Assembly: GCF_014596445.1 (NCBI RefSeq)
Contig: NZ_MECL01000002.1
Location: 62,001 to 126,000 of the forward strand
Reading direction: 5' to 3'
Source of the DNA: Streptomyces sp. CBMA29
Lineage (GTDB): Bacteria > Actinomycetota > Actinomycetes > Streptomycetales > Streptomycetaceae
DNA length: 64,000 nucleotides
A program made the translations under genes and the position numbers. A model generated the notes under the pieces. That model saw only the letters and a program-made list of their open reading frames with translations. It was not told the origin of the DNA and did no database searches. Shown here piece by piece: positions 42,104 through 50,872 of this stretch. Each line of letters opens with the position of its first letter. Position 1 is the stretch's first letter.

Positions 42104-42399
42104 CCATCACCGCGTTCCTCATCTACGCGTTCGCCGTTTTCCTTCTCTGGGCGGGAATTATCTATCCCCTGCTCTCCCCGTGGGTGGGGGGCGTCGCACG
42201 TCCGGTTCTCTTCGCGCTCATCGTCAGCGCTCTGGCGTATCTCTTCGTCACCTACCACCACCCCAAGGTGTATGCCGTACTGGCCGTCGCCGGTGCTGTC
42301 GCCCTGCTCCAGCGTTGGAGTGCCGGTACCGCCGAAGACTCCCCGGCGGTCACCGTCGTACGCAACCGGCGCGACCGCACTCCGCCGAACGGGGTCTGA
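42100..42399 (+). CDS. Small membrane protein, possible holin
   Basis: The 99-residue protein has a first membrane helix (FLIYAFAVFLLWAGIIYPLL), a second (PVLFALIVSALAYLFV), a third hydrophobic helix (VYAVLAVAGAVALL) and a charged C-terminal tail. Size and topology fit a holin. It lies 20 kb from the endolysin, so holin activity is inferred from topology only. The ATG overlaps the upstream stop. Confidence 0.6.
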   Translation: MTITAFLIYAFAVFLLWAGIIYPLLSPWVGGVARPVLFALIVSALAYLFVTYHHPKVYAVLAVAGAVALLQRWSAGTAEDSPAVTVVRNRRDRTPPNGV

Positions 42400-42537
42400 T
42401 TTTCTGCGATTCGTTGTATCGGATGGCTTACGAATTAGTGCGTCTGAGTGAACTCGGGTCAACACGCTGAGATCCATTTTCACCCTCCTGGGACAGCGGC
42501 GCAGGATCGACCCCCCGACCCCTCAAGGAGGTAGGCC
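42400..42537 (+). promoter_or_regulatory. Spacer between tail and replication modules
   Basis: This 138-bp gap separates the virion genes from the replication genes, so a promoter is expected. TTGTAT near 42415 and TACGAAT near 42429 are the only promoter-like elements, and their spacing is too short for a standard site. A strong CAAGGAGGTAGGCC ribosome site ends the region. Confidence 0.35.
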
Positions 42538-43476
42538 ATGAGTCTGCGACAGGTGACGGTGGGAGTCGTCGGCGACGGAACCGTGCGCGACACCCTCGTC
42601 TGCGACGCCCTGAATGAGCATTTCGGCTACGGCCCCGAGGACGCGGAGGGCTATTTCGCGAAGTCGCGAGAGTTCGACGTCCATCTCGTATTCCCGGTCG
42701 GGGAGCGCCTTTTCACCGCCGGAGTCGAGGCCGTTTGGCAGTGGGCGGTCCGCACCGAGAACGCTTTCCTCGCTCTCGCCGATGACAGCCCGTTCGAGGC
42801 GGAGGAGGCGATCCGGGCCACGCTGCTGGACCCGGACGACTGGCAGGTCAGCCCGAACCCCTCGGAGGATCTGCTGACGGTTTTGACCGGCGGGCCCAAT
42901 CCGATGCTGCTGGTCATCACCTCCGACGGTCAGTACGGCGACGAGCTGCGCGTGCTGGCCAGCGAGGCGCTCGCCGCCGGAATCCCGGTGTACGACCTCG
43001 CCCGCGCTCTGCTGGAGCAGACGTGGTCGGACCTCGGCCTCGAAAAGCCCGAACCGGCCGAGCCTGCACCCGTCGAGGCCGTGCCTGCCGCGACGGGACG
43101 CACGAGCGACGTCGTCGCGCTCACCGAGGCCGACTACGACGACGTCGTGGACTTCTTCGGCCGCGCCTTCAACCTCCTGACGGAGCTTCAGCAGGTGGCC
43201 GCCGGTATCGAGAACCTGCGGGCCGCGCTCGTCCGCACGGAGCGGACGCTGGTCTCTGCCCGTGCCGCCGCCGCGACCGCGCTCGCGTCGCTACCCCGCG
43301 CGGAGACGGCCGTCGCGGTGCCGTCCGACAGCGAGGAGCAGGAGCCCGTCGAGCAGCAGAGGTCCGCATCTGGACGTATGCGGACCGAGGTCTACGACGA
43401 GACCAGCGGCCAGTGGCGTCCGGCAGGCCGGGGGCGCCCCAGGGCGGGGGCCCGCACGCGCCGGGTACCCCGGTAG
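42538..43476 (+). CDS. Hypothetical protein, 312 aa, Rossmann-like
   Basis: The N-terminal 150 residues alternate strands and helices (VTVGVVGDGTVRDTLVCDAL, VHLVFPVG, NPMLLVITSDGQYGDELRVL), suggesting a Rossmann-type fold. The middle is a helix (FNLLTELQQVAAGIENLRAA) and the C-terminus is basic and disordered. No catalytic motif is recognised. It opens the replication module. Confidence 0.65.
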   Translation: MSLRQVTVGVVGDGTVRDTLVCDALNEHFGYGPEDAEGYFAKSREFDVHLVFPVGERLFTAGVEAVWQWAVRTENAFLALADDSPFEAEEAIRATLLDPDDWQVSPNPSEDLLTVLTGGPNPMLLVITSDGQYGDELRVLASEALAAGIPVYDLARALLEQTWSDLGLEKPEPAEPAPVEAVPAATGRTSDVVALTEADYDDVVDFFGRAFNLLTELQQVAAGIENLRAALVRTERTLVSARAAAATALASLPRAETAVAVPSDSEEQEPVEQQRSASGRMRTEVYDETSGQWRPAGRGRPRAGARTRRVPR

Positions 43477-43489
43477 CGGAGGCACCCCC

Positions 43490-43933
43490 GTGGACCAACC
43501 GGTCGTCCCCGTGTCCGCGATTCTCCGGCGGCTGCCCCAGCGGGCCCGCGACGTCTATGCGGGCTACCTGCGGCATCCCGACACCCAGCACGACCCGGTC
43601 ACGGGATGGAGCTACGCCTACGTCCCCCAGGACGCCGTGGCGCACCACCTGGGATGCGCGCTGCGCACCGTCAGCCGCGCCGTGGCCGATCTGCGAGGTG
43701 TCGGGGTGCTGCGCGTGCTCTCGTGGCCCGGTGCCGACACCGAGACGTCCCTGCGCCGAGGCGACGTCAATGTCACCACCTCGGTCTTCGGTCCGGTGCA
43801 AATGGTGCAGCTCGCTGAAATGCACCCGGAATCGGCGGTGGATCTGGCCGTCGCGAAGCTGCTCCAGGAATACGACCAGATCCTCTGGGATATCGAGCTG
43901 GCCTATGTCGGTAACCCGGACGGCCCACCGTGA
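43490..43933 (+). CDS. Winged-helix protein, possible replication initiator
   Basis: The 147-residue protein has a winged helix-turn-helix (RARDVYAGYLRHP, VPQDAVAHHLGCALRTVSRA, VADLRGVGVLRVL) like the DNA-binding domains of phage replication initiators and DnaD-type proteins. Two 12-bp direct repeats begin 3 nt after its stop, and helicase loader and helicase genes follow. This context suggests origin binding, but a transcription factor role is possible. GTG 43490 follows GCGGAGGC. Confidence 0.65.
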   Translation: MDQPVVPVSAILRRLPQRARDVYAGYLRHPDTQHDPVTGWSYAYVPQDAVAHHLGCALRTVSRAVADLRGVGVLRVLSWPGADTETSLRRGDVNVTTSVFGPVQMVQLAEMHPESAVDLAVAKLLQEYDQILWDIELAYVGNPDGPP

Positions 43934-43936
43934 TCG

Positions 43937-43960
43937 GACGCCGCAACTGACGCCGCAACT
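43937..43960 (+). repeat. Two tandem 12-bp direct repeats (iteron-like)
   Basis: GACGCCGCAACT occurs twice in perfect head-to-tail order immediately downstream of the winged-helix gene. The position is compatible with origin iterons. Confidence 0.6.
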
Positions 43961-44017
43961 TTGGCGTATCGAGTACACGCAGTACGAACCGCACACGCCT
44001 GCGCTAGCGACTAACTC

Positions 44018-44064
44018 GTACAGATACTTCGTATCTGTACTCGGCGGCGCCCCTGACGGGGCGC
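44018..44064 (+). promoter_or_regulatory. Tandem inverted repeats in putative origin region
   Basis: A perfect 10-bp inverted repeat (GTACAGATAC, 3-nt loop, 44018-44040) is followed by a 7-bp GC-rich hairpin (GCGCCCC with GGGGCGC, 44047-44064). The first may be an operator or origin element. The second may be a terminator for the winged-helix message. Confidence 0.55.
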
Positions 44065-44080
44065 GGCCCGAGAAATAGGG

Positions 44081-44596
44081 GTGAATGTGAAAAAGCGATC
44101 TCTCCCCGTGGATGAGGACGCCAGCCGCGATCCGGCCAATGCCGAGATCTTCGCAGCCCTCCACACGGCAGCCGAACCGCTTGCGGACGAGTCGACACCC
44201 GCCGTCCGCCGACGCAGGGCACCCCGAAGGGCCCCCGGCCCCGACTCGAACATGGGCCTGGCCCAGTATTTCAACCACCTCTGCCCCGCGCCCAGTTGGA
44301 CGCACGGCATGCAGATGAATTCACAAACCGGCCTCGCCGCGATGTGCCGTGAAATGCGCGAGCACGGCATGGATGCCGACCAGATCCGCGCCTTGATGGA
44401 CTTGTATTTCGACCGGCTCGGCGACCGGGAACCGCGCGGCCCTTACTGGCTCGATTTCAAAGGGCGCCGGTGGGCGCTCCTGCGCCAGCTCGACCAGTCC
44501 GGCGCGGTCCTCACAAGCCACGACTACCAGCCCTGGGCAGGTCCGGCCGCCGAGACAGCCGACACCGCGTTCGCCGACGGCTGGCGGACACCGTGA
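44081..44596 (+). CDS. Hypothetical protein upstream of helicase loader
   Basis: The 171-residue protein has a disordered basic N-terminus (1-55) and a helical domain (GLAQYFNHLCPAPSWTHGMQ, MCREMREHGMDADQIRALMD, GPYWLDFKGRRWALLRQL). Its stop overlaps the loader start, and this arrangement resembles accessory replication proteins of the DnaD/primosome type. No family is confirmed. GTG 44081 and GTG 44087 both follow AGGGG. Confidence 0.6.
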   Translation: MNVKKRSLPVDEDASRDPANAEIFAALHTAAEPLADESTPAVRRRRAPRRAPGPDSNMGLAQYFNHLCPAPSWTHGMQMNSQTGLAAMCREMREHGMDADQIRALMDLYFDRLGDREPRGPYWLDFKGRRWALLRQLDQSGAVLTSHDYQPWAGPAAETADTAFADGWRTP

Positions 44597-45246
44597 CCGA
44601 TGACACGGCTCAGACCGGGTTCCTGTGGATCGGCACCGGGCTGCCCCGCCGCACCCACGGACTGGTCCTGGACGTACTGCGCGAGGACGACCGCGCCCCC
44701 GACGCCCTGGACGCCGTCGCGTCCTGGCTCCACGGACTGGCCGCGCAGCAGCGCGTCGACCAGGCGCACATCCCCGTCTTTCCCGGGGAGTTCGGACGCG
44801 GGCTGCTTCTGACCGGTATGCCCGGCACGGGAAAGACGACGGCCGCCGCCGCAGCCGCGTGCGAGGTCCGGCGCAGCGGGAAGAGCGTGTATTTCACCCG
44901 GTGGGCCGACCACGTAGACCGCGCCAGAGACCTGCACAGCCGACTCCTGCGGGACGCCAATCCTGAGGAGGTGTCCGCCGCGATGCGTGCCGTCCAACGC
45001 GTTCAGGAGGCGTTTCTCGCCGTCCTGGACGATGTAGGCCAGGAGCGTGTGACCGACACCGGTTTCGGCGTCGAGCTGCTGGAATCCACGCTGCGCGGAC
45101 GGTACGACGCCGGAAAACCCACCATCGTCACCTCCAACCTCTCCTCCGCCCGATGGACGTCGCGTTACTCCAGCCCGTTGCGGTCCTTCATCACCCAGGC
45201 GTGCCGGATCGTGGTCTTCGACGGACCGGTTCTGAGGGCCGTGTGA
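44593..45246 (+). CDS. DnaC-like AAA+ helicase loader
   Basis: The 217-residue protein is a DnaC/IstB-type AAA+ ATPase. Walker A is GMPGTGKT (75-82) and Walker B LAVLDD ends at Asp146-Asp147. Sensor-1 Asn is in TIVTSNLSS and the arginine region follows as SPLRSFITQACRIV. It would load the DnaB-like helicase encoded two genes downstream. Start and stop overlap both neighbours. Confidence 0.88.
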   Translation: MTDDTAQTGFLWIGTGLPRRTHGLVLDVLREDDRAPDALDAVASWLHGLAAQQRVDQAHIPVFPGEFGRGLLLTGMPGTGKTTAAAAAACEVRRSGKSVYFTRWADHVDRARDLHSRLLRDANPEEVSAAMRAVQRVQEAFLAVLDDVGQERVTDTGFGVELLESTLRGRYDAGKPTIVTSNLSSARWTSRYSSPLRSFITQACRIVVFDGPVLRAV

Positions 45247-45698
45247 TGGAAAAAGGCGATCTCGCCGCGAGCGAGCCCGAGCCGCAGGCATTCGTGGTGT
45301 ACGAGGGCCTCGTGGCAGTAGCGGGACCGAAATTCACGCAGAATCGTTTCGCCCGGCGAATCCGCATGCACCGCTACCGCGCGGCCCTGGATCTGCTGGC
45401 CTACAACGAGGCCGCGCTGATGGCGCTGTGGAATCTGTGGATGGCTTCGCGGCCCGTCTGCCTGATCACCTATCTGCCGCCCGAAATGATGCCCGCCATA
45501 CAGCAGCATCTTGACGAACACGGCGTGCCGCATCTGCGGACCCTCCACGTCACCGAAACCGGAATGGCCCGCACCATTGCGATGCGCCGCGACGCGGCGA
45601 TGGTTTTCGACGCCGACCCCGACCGGGCGCTGATGTACGGGCCCAAGGGCCGCATAATCCCGCCCGAGCACGCGGCAGCCATGGAGAAATTCCTGTGA
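45246..45698 (+). CDS. Conserved phage hypothetical, HAD/Rossmann-like
   Basis: The 150-residue protein has alternating strands and helices (VCLITYLPPEMMPAIQQHLD, HGVPHLRTLHV, DAAMVFDADPDRALMYGPKG) consistent with a small alpha/beta fold. It sits between loader and helicase, overlapping both by 3-4 nt, so a replication-accessory role is likely. The catalytic identity is unknown. Confidence 0.6.
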   Translation: MEKGDLAASEPEPQAFVVYEGLVAVAGPKFTQNRFARRIRMHRYRAALDLLAYNEAALMALWNLWMASRPVCLITYLPPEMMPAIQQHLDEHGVPHLRTLHVTETGMARTIAMRRDAAMVFDADPDRALMYGPKGRIIPPEHAAAMEKFL

Positions 45699-46933
45699 GC
45701 ACCATCGAGGAGGAGCTGATCTCCTACGTCACACTGACGGGCGACCTGGTGGAGGTTACGTCCGCAGGAATCACCACCGAACATTTCCAGGACCCCGACA
45801 ACCGCTCCGTTTACGAAACGGTCCTGCGACACAGGGACGCCTACGGCGAGGTGCCCACTCCGGACGTCGTGCTCCGCAGCCATCCCGGCTACCCGCTCAC
45901 TGACGAATTCTCCGGGTCGGCGGAATACCTCATCGCCGAGCTGCACCGCGCCGCCCGTCGAACCCTGCTCGACATGGGTGTGGACGCGGTCGCCACGGCA
46001 CTGGAAAAAGACGACGTCGACGGCGCCATGTCGCTGCTGCAAATCACGCTCCAACGGGTCGCGGTCACCCAGACCAGCAGCCGCGATGTTGACCACGCCG
46101 CGACAGCCCCAGACCGGCTGGAGCGCTACCGCAATGCGCGGGACAACGAGAGCCAACTTTTGGGCATCCCCACCGGTTTCGAATGCCTGGACGAGGCAAC
46201 TCTTGGAATCCAGCCGCAGCAGATGATCGTGCTGACGGGCCTCGCGAAATCGTGCAAAACGACAATTATGCTCCGCATGGTCCGCGCGGTGCACGACCAC
46301 GGCCGCGCACCTCTGGTCGTGAGTTTCGAAATGCCCGAACCAGAAATCAGCAGGCGCCTGGACGGATTCGTCGCCGGAATCAATCCCAAATCCCTCCAGA
46401 CCGGGCAGATTTCGGAGGCCGAGTGGCGGAAACTCGAACAGGCCCTCCTGCGGCCCGAACCCACGCACCCCCTGGTCATCACCGAGGACCGTGGCGCCGT
46501 CATGACGCTGTCGGGACTCCAGGCAAAAATCGACGTGCTCCAGCCCGGCGCACTTTTCGTGGACGGCGCCTATTTCCTCCAGGACGAACTTTCCCGAGAG
46601 ACCGGCACCCCACTGGCATTGACCAACGTCAGCCGTGGCCTGAAACAACTCGCCCTCCGCAACGAACTACCGGTCATCGTCACCACCCAGTCCCTGCCCC
46701 ACAAGGTCGGCGCACGGGGCCTGACCGCCAACTCGCTTGGCTACACCAGCGCCTGGGTGCAGGACGCGGACGTCGTGATCGGCACCGAGGCGACCGAGGA
46801 GGAATTCCACTACATTCTCAAAATCCTCGCCAGCCGCAATTGTCCGCCGCAGGAAACCGTGATCTCCATTCACTGGGAGCCGCCGGGATTCGAGGAGGAG
46901 CGGTATGGCCCGGACGCGGACCTCCCGTATTAG
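45695..46933 (+). CDS. DnaB-like replicative helicase
   Basis: The 412-residue protein has a DnaB-type N-terminal domain (about 1-105) and a RecA-like motor. The P-loop reads GLAKSCKTT at 182-190, with Cys187 where the canonical Gly of GKT normally is. Walker B is in LFVDGAYFL, and motif H4-like Gln is in VIVTTQSLPHK. It unwinds DNA at the fork with the adjacent loader and primase. GTG 45695 overlaps the previous stop. Confidence 0.85.
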   Translation: MSTIEEELISYVTLTGDLVEVTSAGITTEHFQDPDNRSVYETVLRHRDAYGEVPTPDVVLRSHPGYPLTDEFSGSAEYLIAELHRAARRTLLDMGVDAVATALEKDDVDGAMSLLQITLQRVAVTQTSSRDVDHAATAPDRLERYRNARDNESQLLGIPTGFECLDEATLGIQPQQMIVLTGLAKSCKTTIMLRMVRAVHDHGRAPLVVSFEMPEPEISRRLDGFVAGINPKSLQTGQISEAEWRKLEQALLRPEPTHPLVITEDRGAVMTLSGLQAKIDVLQPGALFVDGAYFLQDELSRETGTPLALTNVSRGLKQLALRNELPVIVTTQSLPHKVGARGLTANSLGYTSAWVQDADVVIGTEATEEEFHYILKILASRNCPPQETVISIHWEPPGFEEERYGPDADLPY

Positions 46934-47879
46934 CGGATGGGACCTGGTGGAGGCCCACTCCAACCCGGTCCCCAGCAACCTCCCCGGCGCCCTGGCCGAC
47001 CTTGGCGTCACCGTCATCCGCACGACCACCGGCGTGGAAGCTGACGAGCACCTGGTGCGCTGTCCCCAGCACGAGCAGCGCACCGGCAAACGGGACCGGC
47101 GGCCGAGCTGTTGGGTAAATGACGAGACCGGCGCTTTCATCTGTTTCTCCTGCGGCTACAGCGGCCCTTTCGTAGAGCTGGTGGCCGACGCCCTGGGCGT
47201 GGACCGTGTCCAGGCCGCCCGCTGGGTGTTGCGCACCGGGACGCGCCGTGTGCGCGAGGACCGGCCTACAAGGGCGGTCGAGCCCCAGCCAGCCCTTACC
47301 GAGGCGGTGTTGGCGCTGTACGTGCCTCCCCCGGCCGAGGCGCTGGCCGACCGGCGGCTGACCGCCGCCGCCTGCGCGGACTACGGCGTTCTGTGGGACG
47401 CGGCACATCGCCGGTGGATCATCCCCATCCGCTGTGTCTCAGGGCGGCTCATGGGGTGGCAGGAGAAGGGGAGGCATGTTTTCCGCAACCGCCCCACCGG
47501 CGTGAAGAAATCTCAGACGCTCTTTGGCGCCCACCTCCTGGACGGCGGTCCCGCCGCACTCGTGGAATCGCCCCTGGACGCCGTACTCATCCGCAGCCTC
47601 GGGATACCCGTAACCGCTGTTTCCTCCTACGGGGCTTTCGTCTCCGACGCGCAGATGCGCATTATCAAAAGGAACTCAAGCGGGCTCATTGTTGCGCTGG
47701 ACAACGACATTGCTGGCATCAAGGGCCGTGACGACGTCTACACCCGCTGGCGGCCACGCGGTATTCCCATGCTGTTTTTCAACTACGGCTCCGCCGCCGG
47801 AAAAGACCCCGGCGATATGCGCGATACGGACGTCAGGCGCGCGATGGAGACGGCCCATCTGCCGTCAAGGAAAAGGTGA
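46905..47879 (+). CDS. DnaG-type primase
   Basis: The 324-residue protein carries a CHC2-type zinc finger (Cys53, His56, Cys80, Cys83) and a TOPRIM-like domain (AALVESPLDAVLIRSLGIPV, SSGLIVALDNDIAGIKG with DND acidic residues). It is short compared with bacterial DnaG and lacks the helicase-binding C-terminus. It overlaps the helicase gene by 29 nt. Confidence 0.85.
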   Translation: MARTRTSRISGWDLVEAHSNPVPSNLPGALADLGVTVIRTTTGVEADEHLVRCPQHEQRTGKRDRRPSCWVNDETGAFICFSCGYSGPFVELVADALGVDRVQAARWVLRTGTRRVREDRPTRAVEPQPALTEAVLALYVPPPAEALADRRLTAAACADYGVLWDAAHRRWIIPIRCVSGRLMGWQEKGRHVFRNRPTGVKKSQTLFGAHLLDGGPAALVESPLDAVLIRSLGIPVTAVSSYGAFVSDAQMRIIKRNSSGLIVALDNDIAGIKGRDDVYTRWRPRGIPMLFFNYGSAAGKDPGDMRDTDVRRAMETAHLPSRKR

Positions 47880-47882
47880 CCC

Positions 47883-49490
47883 GTGTTCACTGGCCAACTC
47901 CACCCGTATCAGGTCGAGGCCGTCGAGACGGTCATCGCCGACCGCGCTCTGCTGGTCGCCTACTCCATGGGCACCGGAAAAACCGTTCTCACGATTGCCG
48001 CGCTGGAAGAACTTTTCGGCAAGGGCGACATCTCCTGCGGCGTCATCCTCGTCCCGGCGACCGTCAAATGGCAATGGGCCAAGGCCATCGCGGCATTCAC
48101 CGACACCCCGACGCGCACCCTGAAAATCCGGGGTACCGAGATCACCGTCCCGGATGAATCCGTGTGCGTCGTGATCAATGGGAAAAAGGAAAAGCGTCGG
48201 GAGCAGTGGCGTCTGGCCCAGACCGGGCAGGCGGACTACGTCATCGCCTCGTACTCCGCGATCCTCCACGACTGGCGTGACCTGTGCCAGGTACCGGCGG
48301 ACGCCCTGGTTCTTGACGAGGCCGCAGCGATCAAGAATTTCTCCTCGCAGACCTCCCAGCGGGTCAAGAAACTCACTCCCCCGGTACGCGTCGCACTTAC
48401 CGGAACCCCCGTAGAGAACAGGCCGGAGGACGTTTTCTCCATCATGGAGTGGGTCGACCATACCGTCCTCGGCCGGTGGGACACCTTCGAGAAGTCCTTC
48501 ATCGTTCGAAATGACTGGGGCGTCGTGGTGCGCTACAAGAATTTGCACCTTCTGCACGACCGACTCCGCGCACGCATGATCCGCAAATCGCGTACCGACC
48601 CCGACGTCGCCCCCTATCTCCCCACCGTCGCCGAGACCACCCGCACGGTCCGGCTCGACGCCGCCACCCGCACGGTCTACCGGAGAATCCAGAAGGATCT
48701 GCTCGACGCGTTGGCGGACCTGTCCGAGGCCGGGAGCAATTTCGACCTGGCCGCGTACTACCACGGTGACGACACCGGCGGCGAGTACACGGCGCAGGGC
48801 CGCGTCATGGCCAGGCTCCTCGCGGCCAGAATGCTCCTGGACCACCCCGGCCTGCTCATGGACAGCGCGGTCGAATTTCACCAGGGCAACGGCCGGGGAT
48901 CTCAGTACATCGCGGATTTCCTCGGCACGTACCAGGACGCGGCTGATCTCCAGGCCACACCGAAACTGCACGAACTGGGCCGCAACGTCGATGCCATTCT
49001 CGAAGACGATCCGAGTGCGAAAATCGCCGTTTTCACCGATTTCCGCCGCATGCTGCCCTACCTCACCGAGCGCCTCGACCGGCACGGCGCCATCGCCCAG
49101 TACCACGGCGGCCTCAACGCGGACCAGAAGGCGGCCGTAAAGGAGAGATTCTCCAGCGACCCGGAATGCCACGTGTTCCTGTCGACCAACGCGGGCGGCG
49201 TCGGCCTGGATCTGCCCGAGGCCCAGTACCTCATCAATTACGACCTGCCGTATTCCGGTGGCATCTTGGCACAGCGGAACTCCCGGCATGTGCGCGCGTC
49301 GTCAACACATAGTTGCGTCTTCATCGTGAACCTGATCGCGGAGGACACCGTAGAGGAGCGCAACCTGGCGACTCTCCAGCTCCGCTCCCGCGTGGCGGAC
49401 GCGATCCTCGACGGTACGGGGAACACGGTCGTTCCGAACACCGTGGACAGCCTCACCGCGCATCTGGAAAAGAACTTTTCCCCGCAATAA
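47883..49490 (+). CDS. SNF2/DEAD-like superfamily 2 helicase
   Basis: The 535-residue protein has the SF2 motifs: motif I SMGTGKTVLT with Lys33, motif II DEAA at 145-148, motif III LTGTPVENRP, and motifs V-VI STNAGGVGLDLPEAQ and LAQRNSRHVRASS. It is of the SNF2-like phage helicase type found in replication modules and may remodel DNA or remove proteins during replication. GTG 47883 lies 3 nt after the primase stop. Confidence 0.9.
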   Translation: MFTGQLHPYQVEAVETVIADRALLVAYSMGTGKTVLTIAALEELFGKGDISCGVILVPATVKWQWAKAIAAFTDTPTRTLKIRGTEITVPDESVCVVINGKKEKRREQWRLAQTGQADYVIASYSAILHDWRDLCQVPADALVLDEAAAIKNFSSQTSQRVKKLTPPVRVALTGTPVENRPEDVFSIMEWVDHTVLGRWDTFEKSFIVRNDWGVVVRYKNLHLLHDRLRARMIRKSRTDPDVAPYLPTVAETTRTVRLDAATRTVYRRIQKDLLDALADLSEAGSNFDLAAYYHGDDTGGEYTAQGRVMARLLAARMLLDHPGLLMDSAVEFHQGNGRGSQYIADFLGTYQDAADLQATPKLHELGRNVDAILEDDPSAKIAVFTDFRRMLPYLTERLDRHGAIAQYHGGLNADQKAAVKERFSSDPECHVFLSTNAGGVGLDLPEAQYLINYDLPYSGGILAQRNSRHVRASSTHSCVFIVNLIAEDTVEERNLATLQLRSRVADAILDGTGNTVVPNTVDSLTAHLEKNFSPQ

Positions 49491-49526
49491 ACCGCGCCCG
49501 CACCCACCGGTCGGCCTACAGACAGG

Positions 49527-49550
49527 CATTTTTCGCCCGCTTAGCGTTGG
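49527..49550 (+). promoter_or_regulatory. Putative phage promoter element
   Basis: CATTTTTCGCCCGCTTAGCG resembles sites before the terminase, at 53802 and at 63281. TAGCGT (49542-49547) would be the -10. Confidence 0.35.
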
Positions 49551-49600
49551 CGTCACCCATCCATCGCAGCAACTCCGTAAATGCCGGAGGAGGGTGTGCA

Positions 49601-50050
49601 ATGTCTGAACCCGATCAGTCGGCCCCGAGCCATGTGCCGGTGGACCCGGTGGTGCCGAGATTCCGAGAATGGGCTATTCTCCGCGCCCAGTACGCGGATG
49701 TGTCCAAACGCATGAATCTGCTGCGCGACAGCATCAACCGTGATGTCGAGGCGCGCGGTGTCCGCGATCACAAGGGGAATCAGTTCATCGATCTCCCGTT
49801 TCCCCTCACCGTCGGCGATACGACGTACAGCCGCATCAAACGGGAGCGTCGCGTCACCGTGATCGCGGACGACGATGCGGCCGAACGTATCACCCGCGCT
49901 CACGGCTGCTACGACCGCGCTTTCCCGCCGGTGCGTGTCCTCGATCCCGAGGAGTTGTACGTCCTGCACCAGGAAGGGCGTCTCGGCCAGGAAGAACTGG
50001 ACGAGATCTTCCAGCCTCGGGAGACATTCGCCTTCAAGGGCGTTTCGTGA
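49601..50050 (+). CDS. Hypothetical protein of replication module
   Basis: The 149-residue protein has a helical start (FREWAILRAQYADVSKRMNL) then strands (FPLTVGDTTYSRIKRERRVT) and an acidic C-terminal helix (EELYVLHQEGRLGQEELDEI). GGAGGAGGG lies 5 nt before the ATG. No family is recognised; the spacing and composition resemble nuclease-accessory or host-takeover proteins, without proof. Confidence 0.6.
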   Translation: MSEPDQSAPSHVPVDPVVPRFREWAILRAQYADVSKRMNLLRDSINRDVEARGVRDHKGNQFIDLPFPLTVGDTTYSRIKRERRVTVIADDDAAERITRAHGCYDRAFPPVRVLDPEELYVLHQEGRLGQEELDEIFQPRETFAFKGVS

Positions 50051-50418
50051 CGCGTCTCCTCGTGGACGGGGTCGACATTACCGCCATCGTCCCGCGCTAT
50101 TCGAACCGCCTCATCCACGAGGACTCCTTCGCCCGGCTGCTGTCCCGTAAGCGCCTGTCGGTCGCCGAACTGTGCCAGGAATCCGGCGTCACTCAGAAAT
50201 CATTGTGGCGATTCCGCAGGCACCAGCGGGTGCTTCCCGTTGCCGCCGGGTGGCGCATGACATCCGCTCTGCACTGCCGTATCGGCGACTTCACCGTCCA
50301 GGTCGCCAACGCGCATTCCGTGGCGCGAATCCAGACCATCATCTGGGAGGCACGCGAGCTGAGCGCCCAGGAGCGAACCGAACTGGTCGTGTCCCTGTCC
50401 GGGGGGAGCAATGGATGA
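50047..50418 (+). CDS. Hypothetical protein with HTH-like segment
   Basis: The 123-residue protein begins with a short strand pair then a helix-turn-helix-like segment (LLSRKRLSVAELCQESGVTQ, KSLWRFRRHQRV), followed by a beta region. GTG 50047 overlaps the previous stop and its end overlaps the next start. Probable DNA-binding protein. Confidence 0.55.
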   Translation: MTRLLVDGVDITAIVPRYSNRLIHEDSFARLLSRKRLSVAELCQESGVTQKSLWRFRRHQRVLPVAAGWRMTSALHCRIGDFTVQVANAHSVARIQTIIWEARELSAQERTELVVSLSGGSNG

Positions 50419-50872
50419 GCGCCTCCCGCCCCTGCGCGCGGACGTCTACCCCGGCACCACCCGGCCGGTCGGTCCTCCGGCGGCGCGGACGCCTGAGCCC
50501 GGCGACGTCAACGGCTGGGACGCCCACCCCACGTACCAGTATCTCCAGGGCGCCCGCCGCGAGTTCTACGGGATCGGACATCTCGCTCTCGCCATCTGCC
50601 GCTCCACGAAAACGATCTACAAATGGGAGGCTCGCGGACATTTCCCGCGCGCCACCTTCATCCTGAACGGTAGTTCCAAGAACGGTCGCCGCCGACTCTA
50701 CACACGGCAGCAGATCACCGGAGTCATCGAAATCGCGGTAGACGAAGGCATTCTGACCGGTCACCAGCGATTCATCGGAAACACACAATTCCCGGCCCGC
50801 TGCGCAGAACTTTTCCAGCGCACCCGGTCGGTACTCCCTCCGCCCATCGCTGATTGGACCCACGATGCCTGA
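50411..50872 (+). CDS. MerR-like HTH protein
   Basis: The 153-residue protein has a MerR-type helix-turn-helix: FYGIGHLALAICRSTKTIYK then WEARGHFPRATFILNG, and KNGRRRLYTRQQITGVIEIA as in MerR second helix-wing. No effector domain follows. It may regulate phage genes or aid replication. It overlaps both neighbours by 8 nt. Confidence 0.7.
   Translation: MDERLPPLRADVYPGTTRPVGPPAARTPEPGDVNGWDAHPTYQYLQGARREFYGIGHLALAICRSTKTIYKWEARGHFPRATFILNGSSKNGRRRLYTRQQITGVIEIAVDEGILTGHQRFIGNTQFPARCAELFQRTRSVLPPPIADWTHDA

Noticed and set aside
23621-42399. Stand-alone tailocin or extracellular injection system
   Set aside because: Terminase, portal, scaffold, capsid, DNA polymerase and lysis genes are in the same transcription direction and context, so this is a complete phage rather than a tail-only particle.
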